From Lunatibacter salilacus (lineage in GTDB: Bacteria; Bacteroidota; Bacteroidia; Cytophagales; Cyclobacteriaceae): a DNA stretch of 64,000 nt. Below are positions 52,106-59,778 of the stretch, in pieces (the stretch's first letter is position 1; every line of letters starts with the position of its first letter). Where the stretch lies: assembly GCF_009797935.1 (NCBI RefSeq), contig NZ_VOLC01000005.1:124001-188000 (forward strand). Direction: 5' to 3'. Made by a program: the position numbers and the translations under genes. The notes under the pieces were generated by a model, which was not told where the DNA came from, searched no databases, and saw only the letters and a list, made by a program, of their open reading frames with translations.

Positions 52106-53930
52106 ATGGTTATTACCAATTGAGTTCCGAACCGCCTTTGGTTGGATGATTATCCATTCACTTTGGCAGATTGCCTTAGTCGGTTTTCTTCTCTGGATTT
52201 GCCGTCGGCTATTCGCTTCCAAAGCCATGATTTTCCATCATCGGATAGGACTAATCGGACTGGTGTTTATTGTTGTCTCGGCGGCCACTACATTTTGGGT
52301 TTCTATTCCCACACCCTTTCCTATAGCCTATTTGTCAACTAATCTTCCAGCCCAATCATTGGCGGAATTGGATCCTTCAGTAGCTCCTTTGCTGGCCACT
52401 TCATCATGGTCAGACACCCTAATGGGCAAGTTGGAAACTACCATTCCAATTTTAGTGAAAGTTTGGTTTTTCGGGGCCCTCTTGTTTTTGATTCGTTTTG
52501 GTTCCTCCCTTGCGGATTTAAGGGGGTTAAAAAACAAACCCAAGCTGGATGCGGACCCAAAATGGGTATTACTCATGCAGGGTCATATACAAAAAATGGG
52601 AATAAAATCACCCGTCCGGCTTTTCAGAAGTGTGCACATTGACCTTCCGCTCACATATGGTATTTGGAAACCAGTGATTCTAATTCCAGTAAGTCTATTT
52701 CTCCAACTTACTCCGGAGCAATTAGAAGCAATTATAGTTCATGAATTGGCCCACATCAAAAGGCACGATTATGCAGTAAACTTGCTCCAAAGCGTGCTAG
52801 AAGTGATCTTTTTCTATCACCCTGTTTTCTGGTGGATCAATTATACCATTCGGGAGTCCCGCGAAAGTGTGGCCGACGATACGGCAATTATGAACGGCAT
52901 TTCTCCGAAGGACCTAGCCTTTGATCTAGCCAACACCTTAAACCATTCTACAACTACTCCCCCAGAGTTGGCCATGGCCTCAACCGGGCAAAAAACTCCA
53001 ACCCTAACCCGAATCAAACGCATCATGGGATACAAAACACCTTATTCACAACCTTCACCGCTGAGCAGTCTTAGTATGTTGGTAACCCTTATTCTAGGAG
53101 CTACCCTCCTAGTCGGCGCGTCAAGCAGCCCTGAAACACCATCGCTGCAACCATTGGAATCGATTACACCACCATTGAAACAAATCCAGCTAATCCCTTC
53201 TTTTCAAGGACTATCTCAACAGTTGGACAGCGTTCCAAAGGGCCCCACGACTGGTCTTCCCCTAGACAGCCTAGTTGTTCCCGAAATAGCACAAGAAGAT
53301 CTGGAAGCGATTGAATTGGAGATGTTAGAAGCCATGAAACCCTTTGAAAATTTTAATTTATACGGCTTGGACTCCGTTCCCGAATTTAATTGGGTATCCC
53401 CTCCTGTTCCGGATTTCGAATCCTTTATGGACGTTCCTACTCCGGATTTTGATCTTGCACCTCCTTTTGATTTAATTCTTGAACCAATGCCCTTTATGTC
53501 AGATTCTATGCCCTGGGTTAACTTTCCTGACTCTTTTCCATTTATGGGATTTTCTGGTATAGGGATTTCCAAAGATTCGTTAAAGGTTTTACAAGAGCAA
53601 TTCAAAGTCAAACAACAGGAATGGCAGCAAAAATTCGACGAAAAACACCAAGTCTGGCAGCAAAAATTTCAGGAAAAAATGGCTGTTTGGGAAGAGGAAA
53701 ACAAACCTAGAATTGAGGCCTTTCAGCTGAAAATGGAAGAATGGCAAAAAGCCAACCAACCGAAGATGGAGGAATACCAGCGTAAAATGGAAAAATGGCA
53801 GGAAGAGAACGAGGGTAAGATGAAGGAAAAGATGGCTGAATTCGAAATCAAAATGGAGGAATGGCAGAAGGAGCATCAAAAACAACTCGAAAAGGCCCGC
53901 GAGAAACAGGATAAAAGCGAAAATAAGTAG
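52092..53930 (+). CDS. M56 family BlaR1/MecR1-type antirepressor metallopeptidase with long coiled-coil tail
   Basis: This is a 612-residue membrane protease. Four or so helices surround the zinc site HELAH (His217, Glu218, His221) and the downstream acidic motif RESRESVADD (about 254-263). Another membrane helix (LSMLVTLILGATLLVGAS) lies near residue 335. There is no penicillin-binding sensor domain. Instead the periplasmic part has a Pro/Asp/Phe-rich stalk (about 345-495) and an almost purely helical tail (about 495-612) of repeats such as KMEEWQKANQPKMEEYQRKM with a Trp-Gln at regular intervals. It would cleave the BlaI-type partner when triggered. The trigger is unknown; an envelope signal sensed by the tail is an inference. 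Confidence 0.9.
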   Translation: METIEWLLPIEFRTAFGWMIIHSLWQIALVGFLLWICRRLFASKAMIFHHRIGLIGLVFIVVSAATTFWVSIPTPFPIAYLSTNLPAQSLAELDPSVAPLLATSSWSDTLMGKLETTIPILVKVWFFGALLFLIRFGSSLADLRGLKNKPKLDADPKWVLLMQGHIQKMGIKSPVRLFRSVHIDLPLTYGIWKPVILIPVSLFLQLTPEQLEAIIVHELAHIKRHDYAVNLLQSVLEVIFFYHPVFWWINYTIRESRESVADDTAIMNGISPKDLAFDLANTLNHSTTTPPELAMASTGQKTPTLTRIKRIMGYKTPYSQPSPLSSLSMLVTLILGATLLVGASSSPETPSLQPLESITPPLKQIQLIPSFQGLSQQLDSVPKGPTTGLPLDSLVVPEIAQEDLEAIELEMLEAMKPFENFNLYGLDSVPEFNWVSPPVPDFESFMDVPTPDFDLAPPFDLILEPMPFMSDSMPWVNFPDSFPFMGFSGIGISKDSLKVLQEQFKVKQQEWQQKFDEKHQVWQQKFQEKMAVWEEENKPRIEAFQLKMEEWQKANQPKMEEYQRKMEKWQEENEGKMKEKMAEFEIKMEEWQKEHQKQLEKAREKQDKSENK

Positions 53931-53978
53931 TCAAAAATTGCCATTTCAAACGAGGCGGGTGTTGACAAAAAAAAGAGT

Positions 53979-54024
53979 ATATAGGTTGATTAGTTTATAG
54001 GTTGATAGGTTTATAGGTTTGATT
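53979..54024. repeat. TATAGGTTGAT-type dispersed repeat, block 1
   Basis: Tandem variants of GGTTTATAGGTTGAT (ATAGGTTGATTAGTTTATAG, then GTTGATAGGTTTATAGG). Similar blocks occur at 54971-55012, 61192-61222 and 62475-62558, always between genes. Confidence 0.6.
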
Positions 54025-54089
54025 TGAGGTGCAATTTTAACATGCCCAACCCAAACTGGGTGTAGTTTGCCATCCCTACTGCCCGGCCC

Positions 54090-54124
54090 AAGCCTAAAAT
54101 AGTCCTCAGGATTGTTTTAGGCTT
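54090..54124 (+). terminator. Strong hairpin downstream of the M56 gene
   Basis: AAGCCTAAAA (54090-54099) and TTTTAGGCTT (54115-54124) are exact reverse complements. The loop can pair further (AGTCCT with AGGATT, one G-T). It has an internal T-run and ends the repressor/antirepressor operon about 160 bases after the stop. Confidence 0.55.
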
Positions 54125-54316
54125 GTCCTACCCTCTTATCTTCTCCAATTTGCAATTGGAAATGGACGGAATTACCAATAATCCAACCCATAGCTAAAGA
54201 TAGTTTATCCGCACAGCAATTACAAATGAATACAGGGCGACTTATTGGACAAATGAATAGTTGGTTTGGAGCCGTCTACAAACCTCCGCCAGAAAGTGTT
54301 CAAAATTGTGGACTTT

Positions 54317-54410
54317 TTTACTAAGAGGTTCTTTAGTAAGCTATTGCAAATGGCTTTGAATGGATTTCGACTACATGGGTCGTTTGGTGTAGAGGATTCT
54401 ACACCCAGTT
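54317..54410. repeat. Direct repeat A flanking the toxin-antitoxin pair
   Basis: About 94 bases starting TTTACTAAGAGGTTCTTTAG and ending in the hairpin GGTGTAGA-GGAT-TCTACACC and CAGTT. It is an imperfect copy of 55030-55133 in the same orientation, including the shared ATTGCAAATGGC segment. Confidence 0.7.
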
Positions 54411-54431
54411 GGGGGGATTTATTTGCGGTAT

Positions 54432-54731
54432 TTAATACTGTTGGGGTTCTTGTTTGACATGCCTTACCCTCAATATCTTGATATACGATTCGGAAACAAG
54501 GTAAGCTATGCGTAAACCGTGTTTTTCGAAAGCCCTAGAATTGCCGTCGTTATCGGTTTTAAATTTGTCGGACGGGAACTTCAAAGGGTTGGCCGGTAAA
54601 TCGTCGAGGATATCAAAAATGTCGTCCCTAATCTTCTCAGCCGCCTGCAGGGAGTCCTTTTTTATGTGATCGATTTGTTTTTTAAGCGAGTTTCTGGCTT
54701 TTACATCCCAGATTATTTCCGGCTTACCCAT
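54432..54731 (-). CDS. RelE/ParE family toxin
   Basis: This 99-residue protein has the fold pattern of ParE/RelE toxins: WDVKARNSLKKQIDHIKKDS, a helical pair with AAEKIRDDIFDILDDLPANP, then beta strands FKTDNDGNSRAFEKHGLRIA, YLVSESYIKILRVRHVKQEP. Such toxins cut mRNA on the ribosome or inhibit gyrase. Which applies here is not readable. Its ATG overlaps the antitoxin gene end by 19 bases, typical of translational coupling. The upstream partner order (antitoxin first) also fits. Confidence 0.88.
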   Translation of the reverse strand: MGKPEIIWDVKARNSLKKQIDHIKKDSLQAAEKIRDDIFDILDDLPANPLKFPSDKFKTDNDGNSRAFEKHGLRIAYLVSESYIKILRVRHVKQEPQQY

Positions 54732-54940
54732 GATTTAGATTCCTTTTTCACCTCTTCATGGGTTACATATTCTCCAGCATCTATCCGTGCATTGGCTTCT
54801 TCCAATTCCCGGTTGTACTGCTCGATGCTGACACGACGGTGTGATTCTTTCCACTTCATCAGTTCATCGATCAGCTTTTGATCCTGGAGATTGGCCAGCC
54901 ATTCAAGCAGTTCTAGTTTTTGTAATTGGGTGTTGCTCAT
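54713..54940 (-). CDS. Antitoxin of the RelE/ParE pair
   Basis: This 75-residue acidic, helical protein runs MSNTQLQKLELLEWLANLQD, KLIDELMKWKESH, YNRELEEANARIDAGEYVTH, EEVKKESKSW. The C-terminal YNRELEEANARIDAGEYVTHEEV part is typical of Bacteroidota antitoxins that wrap their toxin. The frame is open farther upstream, but ATG at 54940 is the first credible start; the upstream part is repeat-derived (TATAGGTTGAT block). No clear DNA-binding domain is seen, so autoregulation may depend on the complex or on the flanking repeats. Confidence 0.85.
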   Translation of the reverse strand: MSNTQLQKLELLEWLANLQDQKLIDELMKWKESHRRVSIEQYNRELEEANARIDAGEYVTHEEVKKESKSWVSRK

Positions 54941-54970
54941 TTCTAAACCTTTTAATACAAAGAAACGGAT

Positions 54971-55012
54971 TAATAGGTCGATTGGTTTATAAGTTGATAG
55001 GTTTATGGATTT
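54971..55012. repeat. TATAGGTTGAT-type dispersed repeat, block 2
   Basis: TAATAGGTCGATTGGTTTAT, then AAGTTGATAGGTTTATGG: degenerate copies of the unit at 53979. It sits directly upstream of the antitoxin start, so any promoter must overlap or lie beyond it. Confidence 0.55.
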
Positions 55013-55029
55013 CAAAATGCTAGATATTG

Positions 55030-55133
55030 TTTACTAAGAAGTTCTTTGGTGAACCATTGCAAATGGCATTAAAGAGATCTAGACTGTAAAAGAGGTTAGC
55101 AAAAAAAGGGTGTAGAGGATTCTACACCCAGTT
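55030..55133. repeat. Direct repeat B flanking the toxin-antitoxin pair
   Basis: About 104 bases starting TTTACTAAGAAGTTCTTTGG and ending in the perfect hairpin GGGTGTAGA-GGAT-TCTACACCC and AGTT. It matches 54317-54410 in order and orientation with scattered differences and a small insertion. Confidence 0.7.
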
Positions 55134-55161
55134 CCGGGTACACTGCCTTTTAAATCCAATA

Positions 55162-56307
55162 TCAATCTGGAAACCTACTAGCATCTATATTCGGAATGAT
55201 TCGGATAGCGTTTTTATAATAGACCTTTTTTAGAACCTCATCAGGCAAACCCATACCGTACATACTCCAAAAAGCGTGGTATTTTTTATAATAGGGAAAA
55301 TATTCATCCTCAGTCTCCAACACCCGAAAATAGGTATAGAACTCTTCCTTATTATAGGCATCTTTTGCAAAGAGGATCCTGTCCTGATAGGTAACAAAAA
55401 ATTCCTTTGCTCTTCGGGGTTGGCGGCCAAACTCTGCGATAACTGCTCCAATTCCAAAGTTTACATTCGGATAAGTATCCAAATGCCTGCTGGCCAAGTC
55501 CAGATTGTTTGCCATCCAGCCCATGTGGGCATTGATAAAAGTAGTGCCGGGGTGTTTGCGAAATACGTTGTGCTGCTCCGCAATAATTTGCTCGAACGGA
55601 ACAGGGTTGTCGGCACCACGCTTTCGGCCAGGATTAAGTTTCAACTCCAGCCATCTTTCATTGTTGGCATCCATGGGCTCCCAGAAAGCCGCCGGATCGG
55701 CAGCATGAATAAGTACAGGAATGCCTAATTCCCCGGCCTTTTTCCAGACAGGGTCCAGATCTGGGTGATCGACAGGTACCCGATTTCCTTTGACATCCTT
55801 GACAGATAAACCCAAACTCTTGAAAATCTTCAAGCCGTTGGCCCCATTGGCCACGTCTTTCTCCAGATCTAATACTGCCTTTTCCGTCCATCCAGGAGCA
55901 CCAAACTCACGGAATGAAAGGTTGGTAAACACGATAAACCTACCGGGAGCCACCCCGTTAAACCTACGGATCATCGAATACATATATTCCTGCCCGTCAA
56001 TATCATTGGTAGTTCGTGAAGATCCCCTCCCGCTCAGGTTCACCATTACTCCCATATTTAACTCATCCATTTCCCTCACAAGCCGATTTACAATTTCCTC
56101 AGCCACATTCCACTGGTGACTGTGCACGTCGATAAATGGGAATTTAGCCCGCTTTACCGGGTTTTCCGGCACTACAAGCGTGGAAGGGGGGTTATAGTCT
56201 TCAAAGCTCATTTCTTGAGCTTGTAAATTTGTATGGCCAAATACAATAAGCACAAAAACAAAGAGATAGCGACTAAATGGGTTAATAGAAACAATTCGTT
56301 GAATCAT
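55162..56307 (-). CDS. Exported amidohydrolase family protein (Amidohydro_2-like)
   Basis: This TIM-barrel metal hydrolase has about 381 residues. A signal peptide (MIQRIVSINPFSRYLFVFV, ending NLQAQ) precedes the barrel. The first strand metal motif is FIDVHSHQW. Later segments are PVLIHAADPAAFW, INAHMGWMAN and ILFAKDAYNKEEFYTYF. This matches the amidohydrolase-2 family, including decarboxylases and lactonases. The frame extends to a GTG at 56343, but ATG at 56307 gives a normal signal peptide. There is no operon partner; a repeat-flanked toxin-antitoxin pair lies downstream. The substrate is unknown. Confidence 0.88.
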   Translation of the reverse strand: MIQRIVSINPFSRYLFVFVLIVFGHTNLQAQEMSFEDYNPPSTLVVPENPVKRAKFPFIDVHSHQWNVAEEIVNRLVREMDELNMGVMVNLSGRGSSRTTNDIDGQEYMYSMIRRFNGVAPGRFIVFTNLSFREFGAPGWTEKAVLDLEKDVANGANGLKIFKSLGLSVKDVKGNRVPVDHPDLDPVWKKAGELGIPVLIHAADPAAFWEPMDANNERWLELKLNPGRKRGADNPVPFEQIIAEQHNVFRKHPGTTFINAHMGWMANNLDLASRHLDTYPNVNFGIGAVIAEFGRQPRRAKEFFVTYQDRILFAKDAYNKEEFYTYFRVLETEDEYFPYYKKYHAFWSMYGMGLPDEVLKKVYYKNAIRIIPNIDASRFPD

Positions 56308-56546
56308 GAGATCTAGGTTAGGGTTGTGTGAATCTACAGACACCCTAAAACTAATACAAAATCTGAAAAATTAACATTGAAATTATATGAGACTGATTCT
56401 ACCCACTATATGTTTCCGAAGAATGGAGAAGCAGGACTAAAAGTAAAAACCTACACATTACTGCAAGGACGTCCAATTTCATTTCTATTTCTTATCAATT
56501 CATTTTACTAAATGCAGCTTTCAACGAAGTTTCAAAGTTTTCTTTC

Positions 56547-56768
56547 TTAGCTAAGATTCTCATGAATATATTTCTTCCTACTTTCAATCATTTCGGATTT
56601 GTATAGTTCCATCGCACGATTCCCATTGGTCCAAAATTGCAAATCCCCTGATCTGTTGTTTGATTTTGCGTGATAGGTAAAAAGAATCTTGCTACGGAAA
56701 TCATCCTTAATTGTGAGGATCTCGTCTTGCCTACCTGTCCGGTAGGCAAGCTCGATTTTTACAATAAG
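56547..56768 (-). pseudogene. Remnant of a REP-associated tyrosine (IS200-like) transposase
   Basis: The minus strand encodes ILTIKDDFRSKILFTYHAKS, then GDLQFWTNGNRAMELYKSEM, IESRKKYIHENLS and a stop. The pattern W-x-x-G-N-x-x-x-E-L followed by I-x5-Y-I-H-x-N matches the C-terminal part of RayT/IS200-like transposases (usually ...YIHxNPVxAG). The catalytic HUH and the rest are missing, no start codon is present, and the fragment runs upstream into a palindrome. It is a decayed fragment. Confidence 0.55.
56726..56750. repeat. Perfect 10-bp palindrome, REP-like
   Basis: CTTGCCTACC-TGTCC-GGTAGGCAAG. It lies at the upstream edge of the transposase remnant. The association of a GC-rich palindrome with a RayT-like fragment resembles REP/REPtron elements. 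Confidence 0.6.
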
Positions 56769-56983
56769 TCAAATTTTCCAACATAAAATACCTATACACT
56801 GAAATTATTTGAAGGATTAAGTAATGGTTTTTTCCCGATCAAAAACCCTGATTGAAAGCATTTTAAATTTTTTTACTAATTATTTAGTTAAATTTTGTTA
56901 AGGTTTTGAGTTAAGAAATTTTTATTATAAATTTAACTAATTGATATGTTGTTAAATATTTTTCAACCATTAAATCAAAGTCA

Positions 56984-59722
56984 ATGAAAAGAATACTTTC
57001 AATTGTATTTGGCTTATGGATGTTTCTGATTCCACCTCAGGCATGGAGTATACAGTCCTTGACCTCGTCCGATATTCCGGATCCTGTCAGGATTACTTCT
57101 GTGGAAGGGATTACGGAATACCAATTGGCCAATGGTCTTAGGGTTTTGCTTTTCCCTGATATGACCAAAGAAACCATTACGGTAAACATTACCTACCTAG
57201 TGGGTTCCAAGCATGAAAATTACGGGGAAACCGGCATGGCCCATCTACTTGAACACCTGGTCTTCAAGGGAACGCCACGGCATCCAAATATTCCGCAGGA
57301 ACTTACAGAGAGGGGAGCGAGGCCGAATGGAACTACCTGGACCGATCGGACCAACTATTTTGAGACTTTCAGAGCCACAGAAGAAAATCTCCGTTGGGCA
57401 TTGGATCTTGAAGCGGATCGCATGGTCAATTCTTTCATTGCCCAGAAAGATCTGGATTCGGAAATGACCGTTGTCAGAAATGAATTTGAAGCAGGGGAAA
57501 ACTCCCCTTGGAATGTAATTCGCCAAAGGATACTATCTGCTGCCTTTGAATGGCACAATTACGGCAAGACTACGATTGGAGCCCGGTCAGACATAGAAAA
57601 TGTTCCCATTGACAGACTACAGAATTTCTACCGCACATATTATCAGCCTGACAACGCTGTTTTGGTGGTTGCCGGTAAAATTGATGAAGAAAAGACCATA
57701 GCCTTAGTCAACGATTACTTTGGACCTATCCCTAAGCCGGAAAGAGTGCTGCCTAAATTTTATACCACAGATCCAGATCAGGATGGGGAAAAAAGGGTGA
57801 TCGTCAGACGTGTAGGAGATGCCCAAATTGTAGGAGCAGCCTTCAAAACATCAGCGCTTTCTCACGAGGATGCAGCTCCCTTGGAGGTGCTGAGCACTAT
57901 ATTGACCGATAATCCTTCCGGAAGGCTTTATAAAGCATTAGTGGATACACAGATTGCCTCTTATGTTTATGGCTATGTACATCTTTGGAAAGACCCGGGA
58001 ATCATGATGGCTTTTGCCGAGGTGCCCAATGAAAAATCAATTGAGGTAGCCCGGGATGCAATGATTAAAGCTTACGGGGAAGTAATTGAAAATCCAGTAA
58101 CTGAACAGGAAGTCAACCGGGCAAAGAGCAATATCCTAAAACGCATAGAACTTGCTTTCAATTCCTCAGAGAGGATTGGATTGCAACTGAGTGAATATAT
58201 TGGATCAGGAGACTGGAGGTTAATGTTTATCCAAAGGGACCGGGTAAAGGATGTGACCGTGGAAGATATCCATAGGGTTGCTGCCAATTACCTCAAGGAA
58301 GACAACCGAACCGTCGGCATGTTTATTCCTGTAGACAAGCCTGACCGGACCAAAATTCCTGAAGAAGTCAACATTTCTGAACTAGTGACCGATTACCTCG
58401 GAGGGGAGGGACTGGAAGCTGGGGAAGCCTTTGATCCAACTCCTGAAAATATTGAGAGCAGAACAGTACGTCATGAACTCGCCAATGGAATGGAGATTGC
58501 TTTTCTCAGCAAAAAGACCCGGGGCAGTTCTGTCAACTTCAACTTTACAATTCGGTTTGGTAATGAAGAAAACCTGAAAAATAAAGGATTTACTGGAGAT
58601 TATACTTCCAGATTATTGGATAAAGGAACAGCTTCAAAATCCAGAGAGGAAATCAAAGATGAATTTGACAGGCTGAAAGCTAATGTGTCGTTTTTTGGCA
58701 GTGCCAGCGCTGTTTCTATTAATGGAGAAACTGTGAAGGATAATCTTCCAGAAGTCCTTAACCTGATCAAAGAAATCCTTCATGAAGCATCCTTTCCAAA
58801 GGAAGAACTCGATAAAATGATTTTAGAGAATATCACAAATATAGAATCCCAAATGAGTGATCCTATTGCGCTCGCTTCTAATAGGATGTCCAGGCATTCC
58901 AATCCATATGATAAGGACGATCCAAGGTATCAGCTTACTTTCGAGGAAAGTATTGCAGCCCACAAGGCTGTGAAATTAGAGGATGTCCGTAATTTTCATA
59001 AAGAGTATTACGGAGCAAATCACGGCACAATGGCCATTGTTGGAGATTTTGATGAGGAAAAGGTTTTTGAAGCCTTAAAAGACATGCTGGGAAATTGGAA
59101 TTCCAAGGCAGAATACACCCGCTTGCATGGACGTATAGGGAAAAACCCCGTAATCAATGAGGCTTTAGAAACACCGGATAAGCCAAATGCTTTTTTCTTG
59201 GCGACCCAGCAGTTTGAAATGAATGATTCCCATGAAGACTATCCAGCCCTTGTACTTGGTAACTTCATGTTGGGTGGTGGATTCCTAAATTCAAGATTGG
59301 CCGTTAGAATCCGTCAAAAAGAAGGTATATCCTATGGAGTGGGATCTGGTTTCGGTGCTAGTCCCATTGATAAAGTAGGGAATTTCCAGACTTACGCCAT
59401 TTACGCCCCTGAAAACCTAAAGCGTTTGGAGGAGGCATTTAGGGAAGAAATTACCAAGGTACTGGAAGAAGGATTTACAGAGGAGGAGGTTGCTGCGGCC
59501 AAGTCCGGTTGGCTGCAGAACAGGTCGGTCAGCCGCTCTCAGGACAATTACCTTGCAGGAGCCTTGAACGGTAACCTATTCCTAAAGCGTACCATTGAGT
59601 GGGAACAGGAGTTGGAAGATAAAGTAAATGCCCTCACTCCAAAGCAGATACAGGAAGCCATGAAGCGTCATCTGGACCTGAATAAAATGTCCATAGTCAA
59701 AGCCGGAGAATTTAATAAATAA
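56984..59722 (+). CDS. M16 family (pitrilysin/insulinase-type) zinc protease
   Basis: This 912-residue exported protease has a signal peptide (MKRILSIVFGLWMFLIPPQAW) and two M16 halves. The first has the inverted zinc motif HLLEH (His87, Glu90, His91) with the distal glutamate in VVRNEFEAGENS. It continues with an R/Y-type region (NPSGRLYKALVDTQ). The second half (from about residue 490, LANGMEIAFLSKKTRGSSV) lacks the zinc motif but has the usual non-catalytic partner features (GGGFLNSRLAVRIRQKEGIS, YGVGSGFGASP). Single-chain two-domain M16B proteins of this size are common periplasmic or outer-membrane proteins in Bacteroidota. It is a single gene closed by a strong terminator. Confidence 0.94.
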   Translation: MKRILSIVFGLWMFLIPPQAWSIQSLTSSDIPDPVRITSVEGITEYQLANGLRVLLFPDMTKETITVNITYLVGSKHENYGETGMAHLLEHLVFKGTPRHPNIPQELTERGARPNGTTWTDRTNYFETFRATEENLRWALDLEADRMVNSFIAQKDLDSEMTVVRNEFEAGENSPWNVIRQRILSAAFEWHNYGKTTIGARSDIENVPIDRLQNFYRTYYQPDNAVLVVAGKIDEEKTIALVNDYFGPIPKPERVLPKFYTTDPDQDGEKRVIVRRVGDAQIVGAAFKTSALSHEDAAPLEVLSTILTDNPSGRLYKALVDTQIASYVYGYVHLWKDPGIMMAFAEVPNEKSIEVARDAMIKAYGEVIENPVTEQEVNRAKSNILKRIELAFNSSERIGLQLSEYIGSGDWRLMFIQRDRVKDVTVEDIHRVAANYLKEDNRTVGMFIPVDKPDRTKIPEEVNISELVTDYLGGEGLEAGEAFDPTPENIESRTVRHELANGMEIAFLSKKTRGSSVNFNFTIRFGNEENLKNKGFTGDYTSRLLDKGTASKSREEIKDEFDRLKANVSFFGSASAVSINGETVKDNLPEVLNLIKEILHEASFPKEELDKMILENITNIESQMSDPIALASNRMSRHSNPYDKDDPRYQLTFEESIAAHKAVKLEDVRNFHKEYYGANHGTMAIVGDFDEEKVFEALKDMLGNWNSKAEYTRLHGRIGKNPVINEALETPDKPNAFFLATQQFEMNDSHEDYPALVLGNFMLGGGFLNSRLAVRIRQKEGISYGVGSGFGASPIDKVGNFQTYAIYAPENLKRLEEAFREEITKVLEEGFTEEEVAAAKSGWLQNRSVSRSQDNYLAGALNGNLFLKRTIEWEQELEDKVNALTPKQIQEAMKRHLDLNKMSIVKAGEFNK

Positions 59723-59742
59723 TCTGATATGAATTAATAATG

Positions 59743-59776
59743 AAAAAAACCACGGAACCAATGCCGTGGTTTTTTT
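59743..59776. terminator. Bidirectional intrinsic terminator
   Basis: AAAAAAACCACGG (59743-59755) and CCGTGGTTTTTTT (59764-59776) form a perfect 13-bp stem with an 8-base loop. The T-run on one side and A-run on the other make it usable by both the M16 gene (plus) and the ATP-grasp gene (minus), which converge here. Confidence 0.92.
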
Positions 59777-59778
59777 CT

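Larger units (their letters stand above)
53931..54431. other. Repeat-rich intergenic region after the M56 gene
   Basis: No gene is supported. It holds a TATAGGTTGAT repeat block (53979-54024), an inverted copy of the AACTGGGTGTA motif (54054-54064), a strong hairpin (54090-54124) and the first of two direct repeats that bracket the toxin-antitoxin pair (54317-54410). Confidence 0.6.
56308..56983. other. Intergenic region with transposase remnant and palindrome
   Basis: An AT-rich spacer between divergent genes. It contains a decayed minus-strand fragment of a REP-associated transposase (56547-56768) and a perfect palindrome inside it (56726-56750). The last 170 bases before the M16 gene are very AT-rich (runs such as TTTTTTTACTAATTATTTAG) and probably hold its promoter. 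No other gene was recognised. Confidence 0.5.

Noticed and set aside
53589-53885. 98-codon hydrophobic frame antisense to the M56 tail
   Set aside because: The Leu/Phe-rich sequence is just the complement of the repetitive Lys/Glu coiled-coil codons.
53979-54024. CRISPR array
   Set aside because: The units are contiguous, short and degenerate, with no spacers and no cas genes.
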